DNA of 64,000 bases from Jannaschia sp. Os4 (lineage in GTDB: Bacteria > Pseudomonadota > Alphaproteobacteria > Rhodobacterales > Rhodobacteraceae). The DNA lies in the NCBI RefSeq assembly GCF_016820245.1, contig NZ_JAFCAR010000004.1, forward strand, positions 62,001 to 126,000, in the 5' to 3' direction. A program made the translations under genes and the position numbers. The notes under the pieces were generated by a model. The model saw nothing but the letters and a program-made list of their open reading frames with translations, made no database searches and was not told the origin of the DNA. This document shows positions 36,445 through 48,318 of the stretch, in pieces. Position 1 is the stretch's first letter. Every line of letters starts with the position of its first letter.

Positions 36445-37131
36445 CTACCCCAGCGCGTAGCCCGCTCCGCGCACGGTGCGGATCGGATCGTCCTCGCCGG
36501 TCGCGTTGCGCAGTGCCTTGCGGAGCCGTCCCACGTGGACGTCGACGGTCCGCGTGTCGACATGGATGTCGCGGCCCCAGACGCGGTCGAGCAGCTGCTC
36601 GCGCGACCAGACCCGTCCGGGGCGTTCGAGGAAGGTCGAGAGCAGCCGGAACTCCGTCGGGCCGAGGTGGATCTCCGTGCCGGCGCGCGTGACGCGATGC
36701 GTCTCGGCGTCGAGGCTGACGTCGCCGTGCTCAAGCGTCGCGCCGACGCTCGCCGGACGGACGCGGCGCAACTGGGTCCGGATGCGGGCCATGAGCTCGG
36801 GCACGGAATACGGCTTGACCACGTAGTCGTCTGCGCCGGTCTCGAGGCCGCGGACGCGGTCCAACTCCTCGGCGCGGGCGGAGATCATCACCACGGGGAT
36901 CGCGCGGGTCTCGGGCGCGGCCTTGATGCGGCGGCAGACCTCGATCCCGGACACCTCGGGCAGCATCCAGTCGAGCAGGATCAGGTCCGGCCCCTCGTCG
37001 CGCGCCATCTCCCATGCGGCGTCGCCCGCGTCGGCGGAGAGCACGTCGTAGCCCTCGGCCTCGAGGTTGTAGACGAGCACCTCGCGCTGCGACGGCTCGT
37101 CCTCGACCACGAGGACCGTGGGGGCGCTCAT
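36445..37131 (-). CDS. phoB: Phosphate regulon response regulator PhoB
   Basis: OmpR-family regulator (228 aa). Receiver Asp54 (LLDWMLP) and Lys106 (VKPYS); winged-helix output domain with LGPTEFRLLSTFLERPGRVW and VDVHVGRLRKAL, the alpha-loop and recognition-helix regions. It binds Pho boxes such as that at 42627-42659. It is last in the phosphate operon, overlapping the phoU stop by ATGA, so low phosphate should raise its own level. Confidence 0.95.
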   Translation of the reverse strand: MSAPTVLVVEDEPSQREVLVYNLEAEGYDVLSADAGDAAWEMARDEGPDLILLDWMLPEVSGIEVCRRIKAAPETRAIPVVMISARAEELDRVRGLETGADDYVVKPYSVPELMARIRTQLRRVRPASVGATLEHGDVSLDAETHRVTRAGTEIHLGPTEFRLLSTFLERPGRVWSREQLLDRVWGRDIHVDTRTVDVHVGRLRKALRNATGEDDPIRTVRGAGYALG

Positions 37132-37856
37132 GCGCCCTGCCCCGCCTCCGGACGGCTGGTCATGTCCGCCTTGGGCCGGTCGTCGTCGGGCAGCTCGCCC
37201 GTCACGAGGTAGATCACCTGCTCGGCCACGGCGGTGCAGAGGTCGCCCATCCGCTCGATGTTCTTAGCCATGAAGTGCAGGTGCATGCAGGCGGTGATGT
37301 TGCGCGGATCCTCCATCATGTGGGTGAGGTACTCGCGGAACAGGCCGTCATACATCTGGTCCACCTCCACGTCGCGCGCCCACACATCCTGGGCGAGGTC
37401 GGCATCGCGCTGGATGTAGGCGTCGAGCGTGTCCTTCAGCATCGCCTGCACCAGCCGGCCCATCCGCCGGAGCGACGGTGCCGCGCCGTCGACGGGGTGG
37501 AGGTCCATAATGATCTCAGTGCGTTTCGCGATGTTCTTCGCGTAGTCGCCGATCCGCTCGAGGGCGGCGGAGATGCGGAACACCGTGAGCACCGTGCGGA
37601 GGTCCGTGGCGATGGGCTGGCGCAGCGCGATGACGCGCGCGGCCTCCTCGTTCACCCGCTGCTCCATGCGGTCGATCTCCTTGTCGCCCCGCCGGACGAG
37701 GAGCGCGCGCTCGGCGTCCTGCGTGGCGAGGGCCTCGATGGCCTCGCCGATGGCGGCCTCGACCTGCCCGCCCATCTTCATGAGCATGGCTTGGATCGCT
37801 TCCAGATCCCGGTCGAAGGCCGAGACGATGTGGCGGCTGCCGATCATGTCGCTCAT
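37128..37856 (-). CDS. phoU: Phosphate uptake regulator PhoU
   Basis: Negative regulator (242 aa) linking the PstSCAB transporter to PhoR. It is formed of two three-helix repeats, each with the metal-binding E/DxxxD pattern ([15 protein letters not shown] and [13 protein letters not shown]). The length fits the family. ATG 37856 lies in the pstB stop (ATGA); a second ATG at 37847 is possible. Confidence 0.95.
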   Translation of the reverse strand: MSDMIGSRHIVSAFDRDLEAIQAMLMKMGGQVEAAIGEAIEALATQDAERALLVRRGDKEIDRMEQRVNEEAARVIALRQPIATDLRTVLTVFRISAALERIGDYAKNIAKRTEIIMDLHPVDGAAPSLRRMGRLVQAMLKDTLDAYIQRDADLAQDVWARDVEVDQMYDGLFREYLTHMMEDPRNITACMHLHFMAKNIERMGDLCTAVAEQVIYLVTGELPDDDRPKADMTSRPEAGQGA

Positions 37857-38650
37857 CCGATGCGCCCCGAGATGTAGGATTCGGTCCGGGGATCCTCGGG
37901 CTGGGTGAAGATCTGCCCGGTCTCCCCGTATTCGACGAGGTTCCCGAGGTGAAAGAAGGCCGTGCGCTGGCTCACGCGGGCGGCCTGCTGCATGGAGTGG
38001 GTGACGATCACCACGGTGAAGTTCTGCCGCAATTCGTCGATCAGTTCCTCCACCTGCCCCGTGGCGATGGGGTCGAGGGCCGAGCACGGCTCGTCCATCA
38101 GCAGCACCTCGGGCGAGGTGGCGACGGCGCGCGCGATGCACAGGCGCTGCTGCTGCCCGCCCGACAGGCCGGTGCCCGGCTGATCGAGCCGGTCCTTCGC
38201 CTCGTCCCAGAGGGCGGCGCGGCGGAGCGACTGCTCGACGATGCCGTCAAGCTCGGCCTTGTTGCGCGACAGGCCGTGGATGCGGGGGCCGTAGGCCACG
38301 TTGTCGTAGATCGACTTGGGAAACGGGTTCGGCTTCTGGAACACCATGCCGACCTTGGCACGCAGCTGCACCGGATCGACGCGCCGGTCGTAGACGTCCT
38401 CGCCGTCCAAGGTGATGTCGCCCGTGACCCGCGCGATCGGGATGGTGTCGTTCATCCGGTTCAGGCAGCGCAGGAAGGTCGACTTGCCGCAGCCCGACGG
38501 GCCGATGAAGGCTGTGACGGTCCGGTCGGGGATGTCGATCGACACGTCCTTGATCGCGTGGGTGTCGCCGTAGTGCACGTCCACGCCGCGCGCCTGCATC
38601 TTCGTGGCCATCTCGGTCCGCACCCTCTCGGTGAGTCGCATGTCGTTCAT
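37853..38650 (-). CDS. pstB: Phosphate ABC transporter ATPase PstB
   Basis: ATPase (265 aa) of the high-affinity phosphate transporter. Walker [10 protein letters not shown] is at 50-58, Q-loop in [11 protein letters not shown], signature LSGGQQQR, Walker [14 protein letters not shown], switch His in [10 protein letters not shown] 38650 is 4 bp past the pstA stop without a strong site; an internal ATG (MATKMQARG, preceded by GAGGGTGCGG) would give a 252-residue protein nearer the usual length and is a real alternative. Confidence 0.95.
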   Translation of the reverse strand: MNDMRLTERVRTEMATKMQARGVDVHYGDTHAIKDVSIDIPDRTVTAFIGPSGCGKSTFLRCLNRMNDTIPIARVTGDITLDGEDVYDRRVDPVQLRAKVGMVFQKPNPFPKSIYDNVAYGPRIHGLSRNKAELDGIVEQSLRRAALWDEAKDRLDQPGTGLSGGQQQRLCIARAVATSPEVLLMDEPCSALDPIATGQVEELIDELRQNFTVVIVTHSMQQAARVSQRTAFFHLGNLVEYGETGQIFTQPEDPRTESYISGRIG

Positions 38651-38654
38651 CGGC

Positions 38655-39980
38655 TTACCATCGCCGCTCGAAGCGGCGCCTCAGGAAAATCGCGGTCAGG
38701 TTCATGACCAGCAGGAACAGCAGCAGGACGATGATCGCGCCGGACGCCCGCTCGAAGAAGCCGGGATCGGCGCGCTGCGTCCAGTTGTAGATCTGGACGG
38801 GCAGCGCGGAGGCCGGGTCGAACAGCCCCTCGGGCGGCGCGTCCGGATACTCGCGCACGAAGGCCACCATCCCGATCAGCAGCAGCGGCGCGGTCTCGCC
38901 CAGCGCCTGCGCCAACCCGATGATCGTCCCCGTCAAGATGCCCGGCATCGCCAAGGGGAGGACGTGGTGGAACACGCTCTGCATCTTCGACGCGCCGAGG
39001 CCGAGGGCCGCGTCCCGGATGGACGGCGGCACCGCCTTGAGCGCGGCGCGGGTGGCGATGATGATCGTGGGCAGCGTCATCAGGGTCAGCACGAGGCCGC
39101 CGACGATGGGCGCCGACTGGGGCAGGCCGGCCCAGTTGATGAAGATGGCGAGGCCGAGGATGCCGAACACGATCGACGGCACCGCGGCGAGGTTGGAGAT
39201 GTTCACCTCGATCAGGTCCGTCAGCCGGTTCTGCGGGGCGAACTCCTCGAGGTAGATGCTGGCGGCCACGCCGATGGGCAGGGCCAGCACGAGCACGACG
39301 AGCATCATGTAGAGCGAGCCCAGCATCGCCACGCCGAGGCCCGCCGCCTCGACCCGGTTGTCTGAGGCGTCCGGCGCGGTGATGAAGCTCCAGTTGAACC
39401 CCGCGGTCAGCACGCCCGCGTCGCGCAGGGATTCGGCGGCGCGGAGCTGCTCGGGCGAGACGTTGCGGTCCAGCTCCGCGCTCTCGTAGGTGACCCGGCC
39501 CTTGAAGAAGCCGTCGATGCGCCCGTTGGCGAGGATCGTGAAGGGCACCGGCTCGCCGTAGCGGTCGGCGTTTGCGAGGGCGAACTCCCGCAACGTGGCG
39601 GCCGCCTCGTCCGACAGGAGCGAGATCGCCACCTCGGCGTCCACGTCGGTCCCCTGCTCCGCGAGGTATGCCGCCAGCGCCTCCTGCAGCATCGCCTTGT
39701 AGGCGGAGGTCTTGAGGAGCGCGCCCTCCGCCTCGGCCACCTGCTCGGCCTGCAGGGTGACGGGGAAGGATAGCTTGGCCTGCGTGAACGCGCCGAGCCC
39801 GTTCGACAGGATAGAGAGGAGCAGCACGACCAAGGCGCCGAAGGCGACCGCGATGGCCCCGAGCCCGTAGGCCCGGAACCGCTTCTCCGCCGCGTTGCGC
39901 CTCGCGGTGCGGGCGTCGGGGGCCATGAGCGAGTTGGCGGGCGCGGTCGCCGGGGCGCCCGATGCGGTGGCGTCGGTCAT
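38655..39980 (-). CDS. pstA: Phosphate ABC transporter permease PstA
   Basis: Inner-membrane permease (441 aa). A first membrane span at about 40-62 is followed by a roughly 150-residue soluble insert, then the permease core with [17 protein letters not shown] and the EAA-like [20 protein letters not shown]. The insert makes it much longer than E. coli PstA (296 aa), a form found in alphaproteobacteria. Joined to pstC by an ATGA overlap. Confidence 0.93.
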   Translation of the reverse strand: MTDATASGAPATAPANSLMAPDARTARRNAAEKRFRAYGLGAIAVAFGALVVLLLSILSNGLGAFTQAKLSFPVTLQAEQVAEAEGALLKTSAYKAMLQEALAAYLAEQGTDVDAEVAISLLSDEAAATLREFALANADRYGEPVPFTILANGRIDGFFKGRVTYESAELDRNVSPEQLRAAESLRDAGVLTAGFNWSFITAPDASDNRVEAAGLGVAMLGSLYMMLVVLVLALPIGVAASIYLEEFAPQNRLTDLIEVNISNLAAVPSIVFGILGLAIFINWAGLPQSAPIVGGLVLTLMTLPTIIIATRAALKAVPPSIRDAALGLGASKMQSVFHHVLPLAMPGILTGTIIGLAQALGETAPLLLIGMVAFVREYPDAPPEGLFDPASALPVQIYNWTQRADPGFFERASGAIIVLLLFLLVMNLTAIFLRRRFERRW

Positions 39981-41443
39981 TCGTACTGCTCCCGGTAGGT
40001 GCGGACGATGTAGAGGGCGAGGACGTTCAGCCCGAGCGTGATCACGAAGAGCGTCAGGCCCAGCGCGAAGGCCACGAGCGTCTCCGGCGAGGCGAAGTCG
40101 GTGTCGCCGGTGAGCTGGCTGACGATCTTCACGGTCACCGTGGTCATCGCCTCGAAGGGGTTGAGCGAGAGCTTGGCCGCCGCCCCTGCCCCGAGGACCA
40201 CGATCATCGTCTCGCCGATGGCGCGCGAGGCGGCGAGCAGGACCGCGCCCACGATGCCCGGCAGCGCGGCGGGGAGGATCACCTGCCGGATGGTCTCGGC
40301 ATGGGTGGCGCCCAGCCCGAACGAGCCGTCGCGCATCGCCTGCGGCACCGCGTTGATGATGTCGTCGGAGAGGGAGGACACGAAGGGGATCAGCATGATC
40401 CCCATCACCAGCCCCGCGGTCATCACCGACGAGGCCGAGTTGCCCAAGCCCAGCGGCGAGGCGATGGCGTCGCGCAGCAGCGGGCCGACGGTGATCAGCG
40501 CGAAGAGGCCGTAGACGATGGTCGGGATGCCCGCGAGCACCTCGATCACCGGCTTGGCGACCGAGCGCATCCGCTTGGACGCGAACTCGCTGAGGTAGAT
40601 CGCGGCGAGGAGGCCCACCGGGACCGCCACGAGGAGCGCGATGAACGAGATGTAGAGCGTGCCCCAGAGCAGCGGCACGATGCCCAGCTCCGACCCCCCG
40701 CCCCGGCCCGAGAAGGACGGGTCCCAGTTGGTCGAGAAGAAGAAGGAGGAGGCGGGGTATTGCGAGAAGAAGTTGACCGTCTCGAACAGCATGGAGGCGA
40801 CGATCCCCACCGTCGTGAGCACCGCGATGGAGGCGGCGGCGACGAGGAGGACGAGCACCCCCCGCTCGACGAAGTTGCGCGCCCGGTAGTCGGCGTGGGA
40901 CCGCTTGAGCGCCACGCCCAGCCCGATGGCGAGGACGGCGAGCACCGCGACCCACATCACGACGCGCAGCGTGGCCGCGGTCGCGCGCATGTCCCGCGCC
41001 GCCTCCAGCACGTAGGGCGAGACGTCCGAGCCGAGCGCCACGCCCGCCTGGCCGAGCAGCCCGCGCACGTCGTCCTCGGCGGTGAGCGCGGCGAGGCCCT
41101 CGGGCGTGGCGACCCCGGCCGCGATGGCCGCGTCGAGCCCGTCCGCCACCCGCCGCACGTCCGCCATCACGAGGGAGCGGGCCGCCCCGTCCTCCAGCAC
41201 CTCGGGAGGGATGGCGCCCACCACGGCGCGGTCGAGCAGGACCGGCTGCAGGATCAGCCACGCGACGAGCAGCCCCAGCGCGGGCAGCATCGCCGTCAGC
41301 AGGCCGTTGAGCCCGTGGTAGAGCGGGCGGGAGTGCATGACGCGCGTGTCGCCCCCGGCGGAGGCGACCGCCCTGCCCCGCGCGAGCGCGAAGCCCGCGA
41401 GGCCCGTGACGAGGACGATAGCGAAGAGCCAGATGGTCGGCAT
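39977..41443 (-). CDS. pstC: Phosphate ABC transporter permease PstC
   Basis: Partner permease (488 aa). The first 200 residues add three hydrophobic segments (about 1-20, 45-66, 160-182) and a soluble stretch not found in E. coli PstC (319 aa). The permease core shows YLSEFASKRMRSVAKPVIEV and the EAA-like FGLGATHAETIRQVILPAAL. ATG 41443 lies 70 bp after pstS. Confidence 0.93.
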   Translation of the reverse strand: MPTIWLFAIVLVTGLAGFALARGRAVASAGGDTRVMHSRPLYHGLNGLLTAMLPALGLLVAWLILQPVLLDRAVVGAIPPEVLEDGAARSLVMADVRRVADGLDAAIAAGVATPEGLAALTAEDDVRGLLGQAGVALGSDVSPYVLEAARDMRATAATLRVVMWVAVLAVLAIGLGVALKRSHADYRARNFVERGVLVLLVAAASIAVLTTVGIVASMLFETVNFFSQYPASSFFFSTNWDPSFSGRGGGSELGIVPLLWGTLYISFIALLVAVPVGLLAAIYLSEFASKRMRSVAKPVIEVLAGIPTIVYGLFALITVGPLLRDAIASPLGLGNSASSVMTAGLVMGIMLIPFVSSLSDDIINAVPQAMRDGSFGLGATHAETIRQVILPAALPGIVGAVLLAASRAIGETMIVVLGAGAAAKLSLNPFEAMTTVTVKIVSQLTGDTDFASPETLVAFALGLTLFVITLGLNVLALYIVRTYREQYE

Positions 41444-41513
41444 GGATCGATCCCGGAAGCGGATCGACCGGGCCGTGACGGCCCGGTCGCAGGATGGACG
41501 GCGCGGCGTCCGG

Positions 41514-42548
41514 TCAGTTCATCACCGTCTCGTCGGCCACCGCCGCCTGCGTGGCGGCCAGTTCGGGGTCGGAGACGAGGCCGTACTGCGCGAGCGGCCC
41601 GGACGGGCCCGCCAGCTCGTCGGCCACGAAGAAGGTCGCGAACTCCTTGAGGCCGGGGATCACGCCGATATGCGCCTTCTTGATGTAGAAGAAGAGCGGG
41701 CGCGAGACGGGGTACTCGCCGGACGCGATCGTCTCGGTCGAGGGGGCCACGCCGCCCATCGTCGCGACCTTCAGCTTGTCGGTGTTGTTCTCGTAGAACG
41801 CGAGGCCGAACACCCCTACGCCCTCGGGGTTCGAGTCGATCCGCGCCAGCGTCTCGGTGTAGTCGCCGTCGATGTCGACCGCGCGCCCGTCCGAGCGGAC
41901 CGACATGCAGGCGTCCTCGGCCGCGTCCTCGTCCATGCCGGCGGCCATCATGCGCTCCATCGCACCGGTCTCCTCGCAGCCCACGAGCAGCACCTTCTCC
42001 TCGAAGACCTCGCGCGTGCCGTGCTTGGTGCCGGGGATGAAGGCCGCGATCCCGACCTCGGGCAGCCCGTCGCGGACGTCGGCCCACGTGACGTTCGGGT
42101 TGGCGGCCATCGTGCCGTCCTCGCCGGGGATCTCGGCGGCCATGGCGAGGTACCAGTCGGACGGCTCGAACTCCGTGAAGGCCGGGCCGGACTGCTGCGA
42201 GGCGAAGACGATGCCGTCGTAGCCGATGCGGACCTCGACGATGTCGGTCACGCCGTTGGCGGCGCAGACCTCGCGCTCGCCGTCGCGGATCTGGCGGGAG
42301 GCGTTCGCGATGTCGATCGTGTTCTCGCCCACGCCCTCGCAGAAGCGCTTGAGGCCCGCGGACGAGCCGCCCGACTCGACGACCGGGGTCGGGAAGTCGG
42401 TGTTCTCGCCGAAGGCCTCGGCCACGATGGCGGCGTAGGGCAGGACCGTCGAGGACCCGGCCACTTGGACCTGATCGCGGGATTGGGCGCCGGCGGCGGA
42501 CGCGGCGCAGATCGCGAGGCCGGAGATGGCGAGGCGGGTGAAGGACAT
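41514..42548 (-). CDS. pstS: Phosphate-binding protein PstS
   Basis: Periplasmic phosphate receptor (344 aa). The signal peptide is MSFTRLAISGLAICAASAAG, cleaved near GAQS. The phosphate-binding loops are visible: AGSSTVLPY near 30-38, ESGGSSAG near 58-65, and SRQIRDGE. Four Cys in the mature protein may form disulphides. CAGGAG precedes ATG 42548. It is the first gene of pstSCAB-phoUB and is preceded by a clear Pho box. Confidence 0.95.
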   Translation of the reverse strand: MSFTRLAISGLAICAASAAGAQSRDQVQVAGSSTVLPYAAIVAEAFGENTDFPTPVVESGGSSAGLKRFCEGVGENTIDIANASRQIRDGEREVCAANGVTDIVEVRIGYDGIVFASQQSGPAFTEFEPSDWYLAMAAEIPGEDGTMAANPNVTWADVRDGLPEVGIAAFIPGTKHGTREVFEEKVLLVGCEETGAMERMMAAGMDEDAAEDACMSVRSDGRAVDIDGDYTETLARIDSNPEGVGVFGLAFYENNTDKLKVATMGGVAPSTETIASGEYPVSRPLFFYIKKAHIGVIPGLKEFATFFVADELAGPSGPLAQYGLVSDPELAATQAAVADETVMN

Positions 42549-42626
42549 GGATGCACTCCTGTCGAGACGTCTGTGACCGCCCCCCCTGGGCGATCTCGCG
42601 GGCCAGCTAGGTCGCGCGCGTCGACC

Positions 42627-42659
42627 CTTTGTGACGGTTGGGTATCGGTTTTGTGACAG
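42627..42659 (-). promoter_or_regulatory. Pho box (three 11-bp units) upstream of pstS
   Basis: Read on the minus strand, three contiguous 11-bp units follow each other: CTGTCACAAAA, CCGATACCCAA, CCGTCACAAAG. Units 1 and 3 match the PhoB consensus (CTGTCAT plus an A/T-rich tetrad); the middle one is degenerate. The 11-bp periodicity is that of tandem PhoB binding. The box ends about 78 bp before the pstS ATG and lies downstream of the phoR stop, so it drives pstSCAB-phoUB rather than phoR. Confidence 0.85.
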
Positions 42660-42688
42660 TCGGGGTTCCCTCCGGCCCTGACGTGGCG

Positions 42689-43708
42689 TCAGGACGCGTC
42701 CGGCAGCAGCACCGCGACGGACGTGCCGCGCCCCAGCGCGCTGTCGATCCGCAGGCGCCCCCGGTGGCGGGTCACGATGTGCTTGACGATGGCGAGGCCC
42801 AGCCCCGTGCCGCCCGCCGCGCGCGAGCGGTGCGCGTCGACGCGGTAGAAGCGGTCCGTGAGGCGGGGCACGTGCTCGGGCGCGATGCCCGGCCCCCTGT
42901 CCCGCACCGTCATGCGCCACGCGGGGCCGCGCAGCACCGGCTCCCGCGCGACGTGGTCCAGCGCGACCTCCGCCGCCCCGCCGCCGTAGCGCAGCGCATT
43001 CTCGAGGAGGTTCGTGGCCACCTGCACCAGCTGGTCCGCATCCCCCCGCACCCACGCCGGACCGCCCAGCCGCATCTCCACGGCCATCCTGTCCTCCAAG
43101 GGCTCGGCGGCCCCGCGCACGACCTCCGCCCAGTCGAGCCGCGCGGTGGGGCGCCGTGCCGCCTGCGCCTCGACGCGGGCCAAGGACATCAGGTCCGCGA
43201 CGAGGCGGCTCATCCGCTCCGCCTCGCGCCGCATCAGCCCGAGGAACCGCGCGCGCCCTCCGGCGTCGTCCCGCGCCGGTCCCTCCAGCGTGTCGATGAA
43301 GCCGAGGATCGCCGTCAGCGGGGTCTTCAGCTCGTGGCTGACGTTGGCGACGAAGGCGCTCTGGAGCGCCTCGTCCCGCTTTGCCGCCGAGACGTCGCGG
43401 AAGACCAGCAGGGCGTGCAGCCCGCGGTCCAGGACGAGGGGCGTGAGCTGGAGGCGGAGGCGGCTCTCGACCCCTTCCGCGACATGGGTAACCTCCACCG
43501 CGCCGCCCGCGCCGTGGGCGAAGCAGCCGTCCACGAGCGACAGGATCGGCGGCTGGCGCAGCGCGCTGACATAGGACTGGCCCACGATCCAGACGCCGAA
43601 GCGGGCTTGGGCGGGCGCGTTCGCCACGGCCACGCGCCCGTCCGGACCGAGCAGGAGCGCCGCGTCCGACAGCGCGTCGAGCACCGCGCCCACCACCTTC
43701 AGGGCCAC
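42689..43708 (-). CDS. phoR: Phosphate sensor kinase PhoR, membrane-free form
   Basis: Histidine kinase (339 aa) with a PAS-like sensor at about 8-105, His125 in NVSHELKTPLTAILGF, and an ATPase domain (NLLENALRYG; RDRGPGIAPEH; GGTGLGLAIVKH). Unlike E. coli PhoR (431 aa) it has no N-terminal transmembrane segments and should be cytoplasmic, perhaps tethered through PhoU/Pst. The first available start is GTG 43708; the in-frame sequence upstream has no start codon I can use. It is upstream of pstS on the same strand but separated by the Pho-box promoter. Confidence 0.88.
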   Translation of the reverse strand: MALKVVGAVLDALSDAALLLGPDGRVAVANAPAQARFGVWIVGQSYVSALRQPPILSLVDGCFAHGAGGAVEVTHVAEGVESRLRLQLTPLVLDRGLHALLVFRDVSAAKRDEALQSAFVANVSHELKTPLTAILGFIDTLEGPARDDAGGRARFLGLMRREAERMSRLVADLMSLARVEAQAARRPTARLDWAEVVRGAAEPLEDRMAVEMRLGGPAWVRGDADQLVQVATNLLENALRYGGGAAEVALDHVAREPVLRGPAWRMTVRDRGPGIAPEHVPRLTDRFYRVDAHRSRAAGGTGLGLAIVKHIVTRHRGRLRIDSALGRGTSVAVLLPDAS

Positions 43709-43884
43709 GGGTGGGCCCCGGTGATCCGCGCACGTGGCGCAACCTCCGCGCGACTGCGGCGCGACGCTTTCGCACCTATCAGGAAACGCTTGTCCGTGTT
43801 ACGAAATCTGCAAGGTGGCCGTCCGGGTGGGTTCGGGCCGGCACCCTGCGAGGCCGTCCGCCGTGACGGTCGGGGGACAGTACG

Positions 43885-44265
43885 ATGACCGAGGCGAAGG
43901 GCACGATCCCCTCCGGGGGGGCGGAGATCGTCACCATCGGATTGCGTGACACCGAGCGCGGCTCGGTCGTCCACCGCCTCTTCGGCGCGGTGTGCGGCGG
44001 GGCCAGCGCGGCGGAGATCGGCGACCTGACCGCCGACCGGCTCCGGCGCGTCCCGGCGGTCGTGACGCCGGCCGTGGCGCGCGGCCACGACGCGGTGGAG
44101 GTCGCGAAGCGGCTCCGCCGGGCGCGGTTCGCGGGGCGGCTCGTGGTGGTGGTCGAGGACTGCCCCGACGAGGAGGTGCTGCGCCGCGACGTCGTCGATG
44201 CCGCGCCCGACCTCGCCGTCGACGTGGTCCCGCTCGGCCGCCCGCCCCGCTTGATGGCGGGCTGA
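43885..44265 (+). CDS. Hypothetical protein
   Basis: A 126-residue protein I do not recognise. It alternates hydrophobic strands and charged helices (RVPAVVTPAVARGHD, then RLVVVVEDCPDEEVLRRDVV), which is the pattern of a small alpha/beta fold such as a degenerate receiver or Rossmann-like domain, but it has no phospho-acceptor Asp cluster. GGGGGACAG lies before ATG 43885. It is divergent from phoR (176-bp gap) and ends 2 bp before the convergent proA stop. Confidence 0.6.
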   Translation: MTEAKGTIPSGGAEIVTIGLRDTERGSVVHRLFGAVCGGASAAEIGDLTADRLRRVPAVVTPAVARGHDAVEVAKRLRRARFAGRLVVVVEDCPDEEVLRRDVVDAAPDLAVDVVPLGRPPRLMAG

Positions 44266-44267
44266 CG

Positions 44268-45521
44268 TCACGGACGGACCGCCCCGCCGCCCTCCACGAG
44301 ATACTTGAACGAGGTCAGCTGCTCGGCCCCGACCGGCCCGCGCGCGTGCATCTTGCCCGTGGCGATGCCGATCTCCGCGCCCATCCCGAACTCGCCCCCG
44401 TCCGCGAACTGGGTCGAGGCGTTGTGCATCACGATCGCGCTGTCCACCCGCTCGAAGAAGCGGTCCACGGCGGCGGCGTCCTCGGCGATGATGCAGTCGG
44501 TGTGCTGGCTCCCGTGGCGGCGGATGTGATCGATCGCCGCGTCCACGTCGTCCACGACCCGCGCCGCGATCACCATGTCGAGGAACTCCGTCCCCCAGTC
44601 CTCCGCCGTGGCCGCCTTGGCGGCGCGCAGCCCCTCGGCATGGACCTCCACGCCCGCCTCGGACAGCGCGTCCACGAGATCCTGCCCCAGACCCTCGGCC
44701 ACGTCGCGGTGGATCAGCAGGCACTCGGCGGCGCCGCAGATGCCGGTGCGCCGGGTCTTGGCGTTCAGGACGATGCGCTTGGCCATCTCCGGGTCGGCGG
44801 AGCGGTCGACGTAGACGTGCACGATCCCCTCGAGATGGGCGAAGACCGGCACACGTGCCTCGCGCTGGACGAGGCCCACGAGGCCCCTGCCCCCGCGTGG
44901 CACGATCACGTCGATGAACTCCGTGGCCGTCAGCATCGCCTGCACCATCGCGCGGTCGCGCGTCGGCACCAGTTGGACCGCGTCCTCGGGCAGGTTCGCG
45001 TCGCGCAGGCCCTTGGCGATGGCGGCGTGGATCGCGGTCGCGGAATGCAGCGCCTCGGACCCCGCGCGCAGGATCACCGCGTTGCCGGACTTCAGGCACA
45101 GCGCGGCGGCGTCGGCGGTCACGTTCGGGCGGCTCTCGAAGATCACGCCGATCACGCCGAGCGGCGTGCGGACGCGGCGGATGCGAAGCCCGTTGGGGCG
45201 GTCCCATTCGGCGATGGTCTCGCCCACGGGGTCGGGCTGCTCGGCGATGGCGCGGAGGCTGTCGACGATCCCGCGGATGCGGTCTTCGTCCAGCCGCAGA
45301 CGGTCCATCATCGCGGCCGACAGGCCCTTGGATTCCCCGAACGCCATGTCGCGCCCGTTGGCCTCGATCACCTCCGCGCGGGAGGACCACAGCGCCTCGG
45401 CCGCGCCGATGAGGGCGGCGTGCTTGCGCTCGGCGGTCGCGACGGCGAGGGCGGTCGAGGCGGCGCGGGCGCGGCGGCCCATCTCGTCCATCAGGACGGC
45501 GGCGTCTTGGATGTCCTTCAT
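44268..45521 (-). CDS. proA: Gamma-glutamyl phosphate reductase
   Basis: Second enzyme of proline synthesis (417 aa). It reduces gamma-glutamyl phosphate to glutamate 5-semialdehyde with NADPH. The aldehyde dehydrogenase-fold signature [12 protein letters not shown] contains catalytic Cys262, and the cofactor region [19 protein letters not shown] is at about 128-146. It is 4 bp downstream of proB and forms obgE-proB-proA. Confidence 0.96.
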   Translation of the reverse strand: MKDIQDAAVLMDEMGRRARAASTALAVATAERKHAALIGAAEALWSSRAEVIEANGRDMAFGESKGLSAAMMDRLRLDEDRIRGIVDSLRAIAEQPDPVGETIAEWDRPNGLRIRRVRTPLGVIGVIFESRPNVTADAAALCLKSGNAVILRAGSEALHSATAIHAAIAKGLRDANLPEDAVQLVPTRDRAMVQAMLTATEFIDVIVPRGGRGLVGLVQREARVPVFAHLEGIVHVYVDRSADPEMAKRIVLNAKTRRTGICGAAECLLIHRDVAEGLGQDLVDALSEAGVEVHAEGLRAAKAATAEDWGTEFLDMVIAARVVDDVDAAIDHIRRHGSQHTDCIIAEDAAAVDRFFERVDSAIVMHNASTQFADGGEFGMGAEIGIATGKMHARGPVGAEQLTSFKYLVEGGGAVRP

Positions 45522-45525
45522 GGCG

Positions 45526-47645
<2,120 letters not shown>

Positions 47646-47754
47646 CTACGCCCCGGCGGGCGGGGCCTCAAGATGGGGGTTGATCGAGCGTCCGCTCGGG
47701 ACGAGCGTAGCGGGCAGGATGGGGGAATCGGGATCGCCGCCCGGCCCCCCGTCC

Positions 47755-48318
47755 TCAGCCCATCTGGCGCATGTAGGTCCATTGCGGGACGATCGCGCCG
47801 CGGGACACGCAGAAGGCCTCGGCGTCGCCGATGTAGTCGAAGCCCGCGTTCGTCAGCACCCGCGCGGAGGCGGGGTTGTCTTGGAAGACGCTGCCGAAGA
47901 CCTGCCGGTTGTCGAGCGGGTTGGCCTCCATGAGGGCGCGGACGGCCTCGGTGGCGAGGCCCTTGGTCCAGACGACGGGGGCGACCCAGTAGCCGATCTC
48001 GGCCTGCCCGCGGTCCATGGGCGTGAGGCCGATCAGCCCCACGAGCTCGGCGAGGCCCGCCTCGGTCGCGTCCATGACCCAGACGACCTCGTCGTTGTCG
48101 CCCGACAGCACGCGGGTCACGAAGGCGTCCGAGGTGCCGGGGGGCAGCGGGTGGGGGATCATGGTCGTCGCCTCGGCGACCCGGCGGTCGGAGGCCCACT
48201 GCTCGATGAGCCCTTGGTCGGAGCGGCGCATCGGCCGCAGGGACAGGCGGGCGGTCGGGATCGTCGCCTGCGCGGGCGGCGTCGGGTCGTGGCGGACGGG
48301 CGCGAGTTGCGGGGTCAT
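47755..48318 (-). CDS. GNAT acetyltransferase (RimJ/RimL type)
   Basis: N-acetyltransferase (187 aa) of the RimJ/RimL-like GNAT family. LSLRPMRRSDQGLIEQW begins the fold; EIGYWVAPVVWTKGLATEAV at about 120-139 is the acetyl-CoA loop, where the usual Q/RxxGxG/A is weakened to WTKGLA. It may acetylate a protein N-terminus or small molecule; the substrate is unknown. GGAGGT precedes ATG 48318, which overlaps the LysE-family stop by ATGA. Confidence 0.85.
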   Translation of the reverse strand: MTPQLAPVRHDPTPPAQATIPTARLSLRPMRRSDQGLIEQWASDRRVAEATTMIPHPLPPGTSDAFVTRVLSGDNDEVVWVMDATEAGLAELVGLIGLTPMDRGQAEIGYWVAPVVWTKGLATEAVRALMEANPLDNRQVFGSVFQDNPASARVLTNAGFDYIGDAEAFCVSRGAIVPQWTYMRQMG

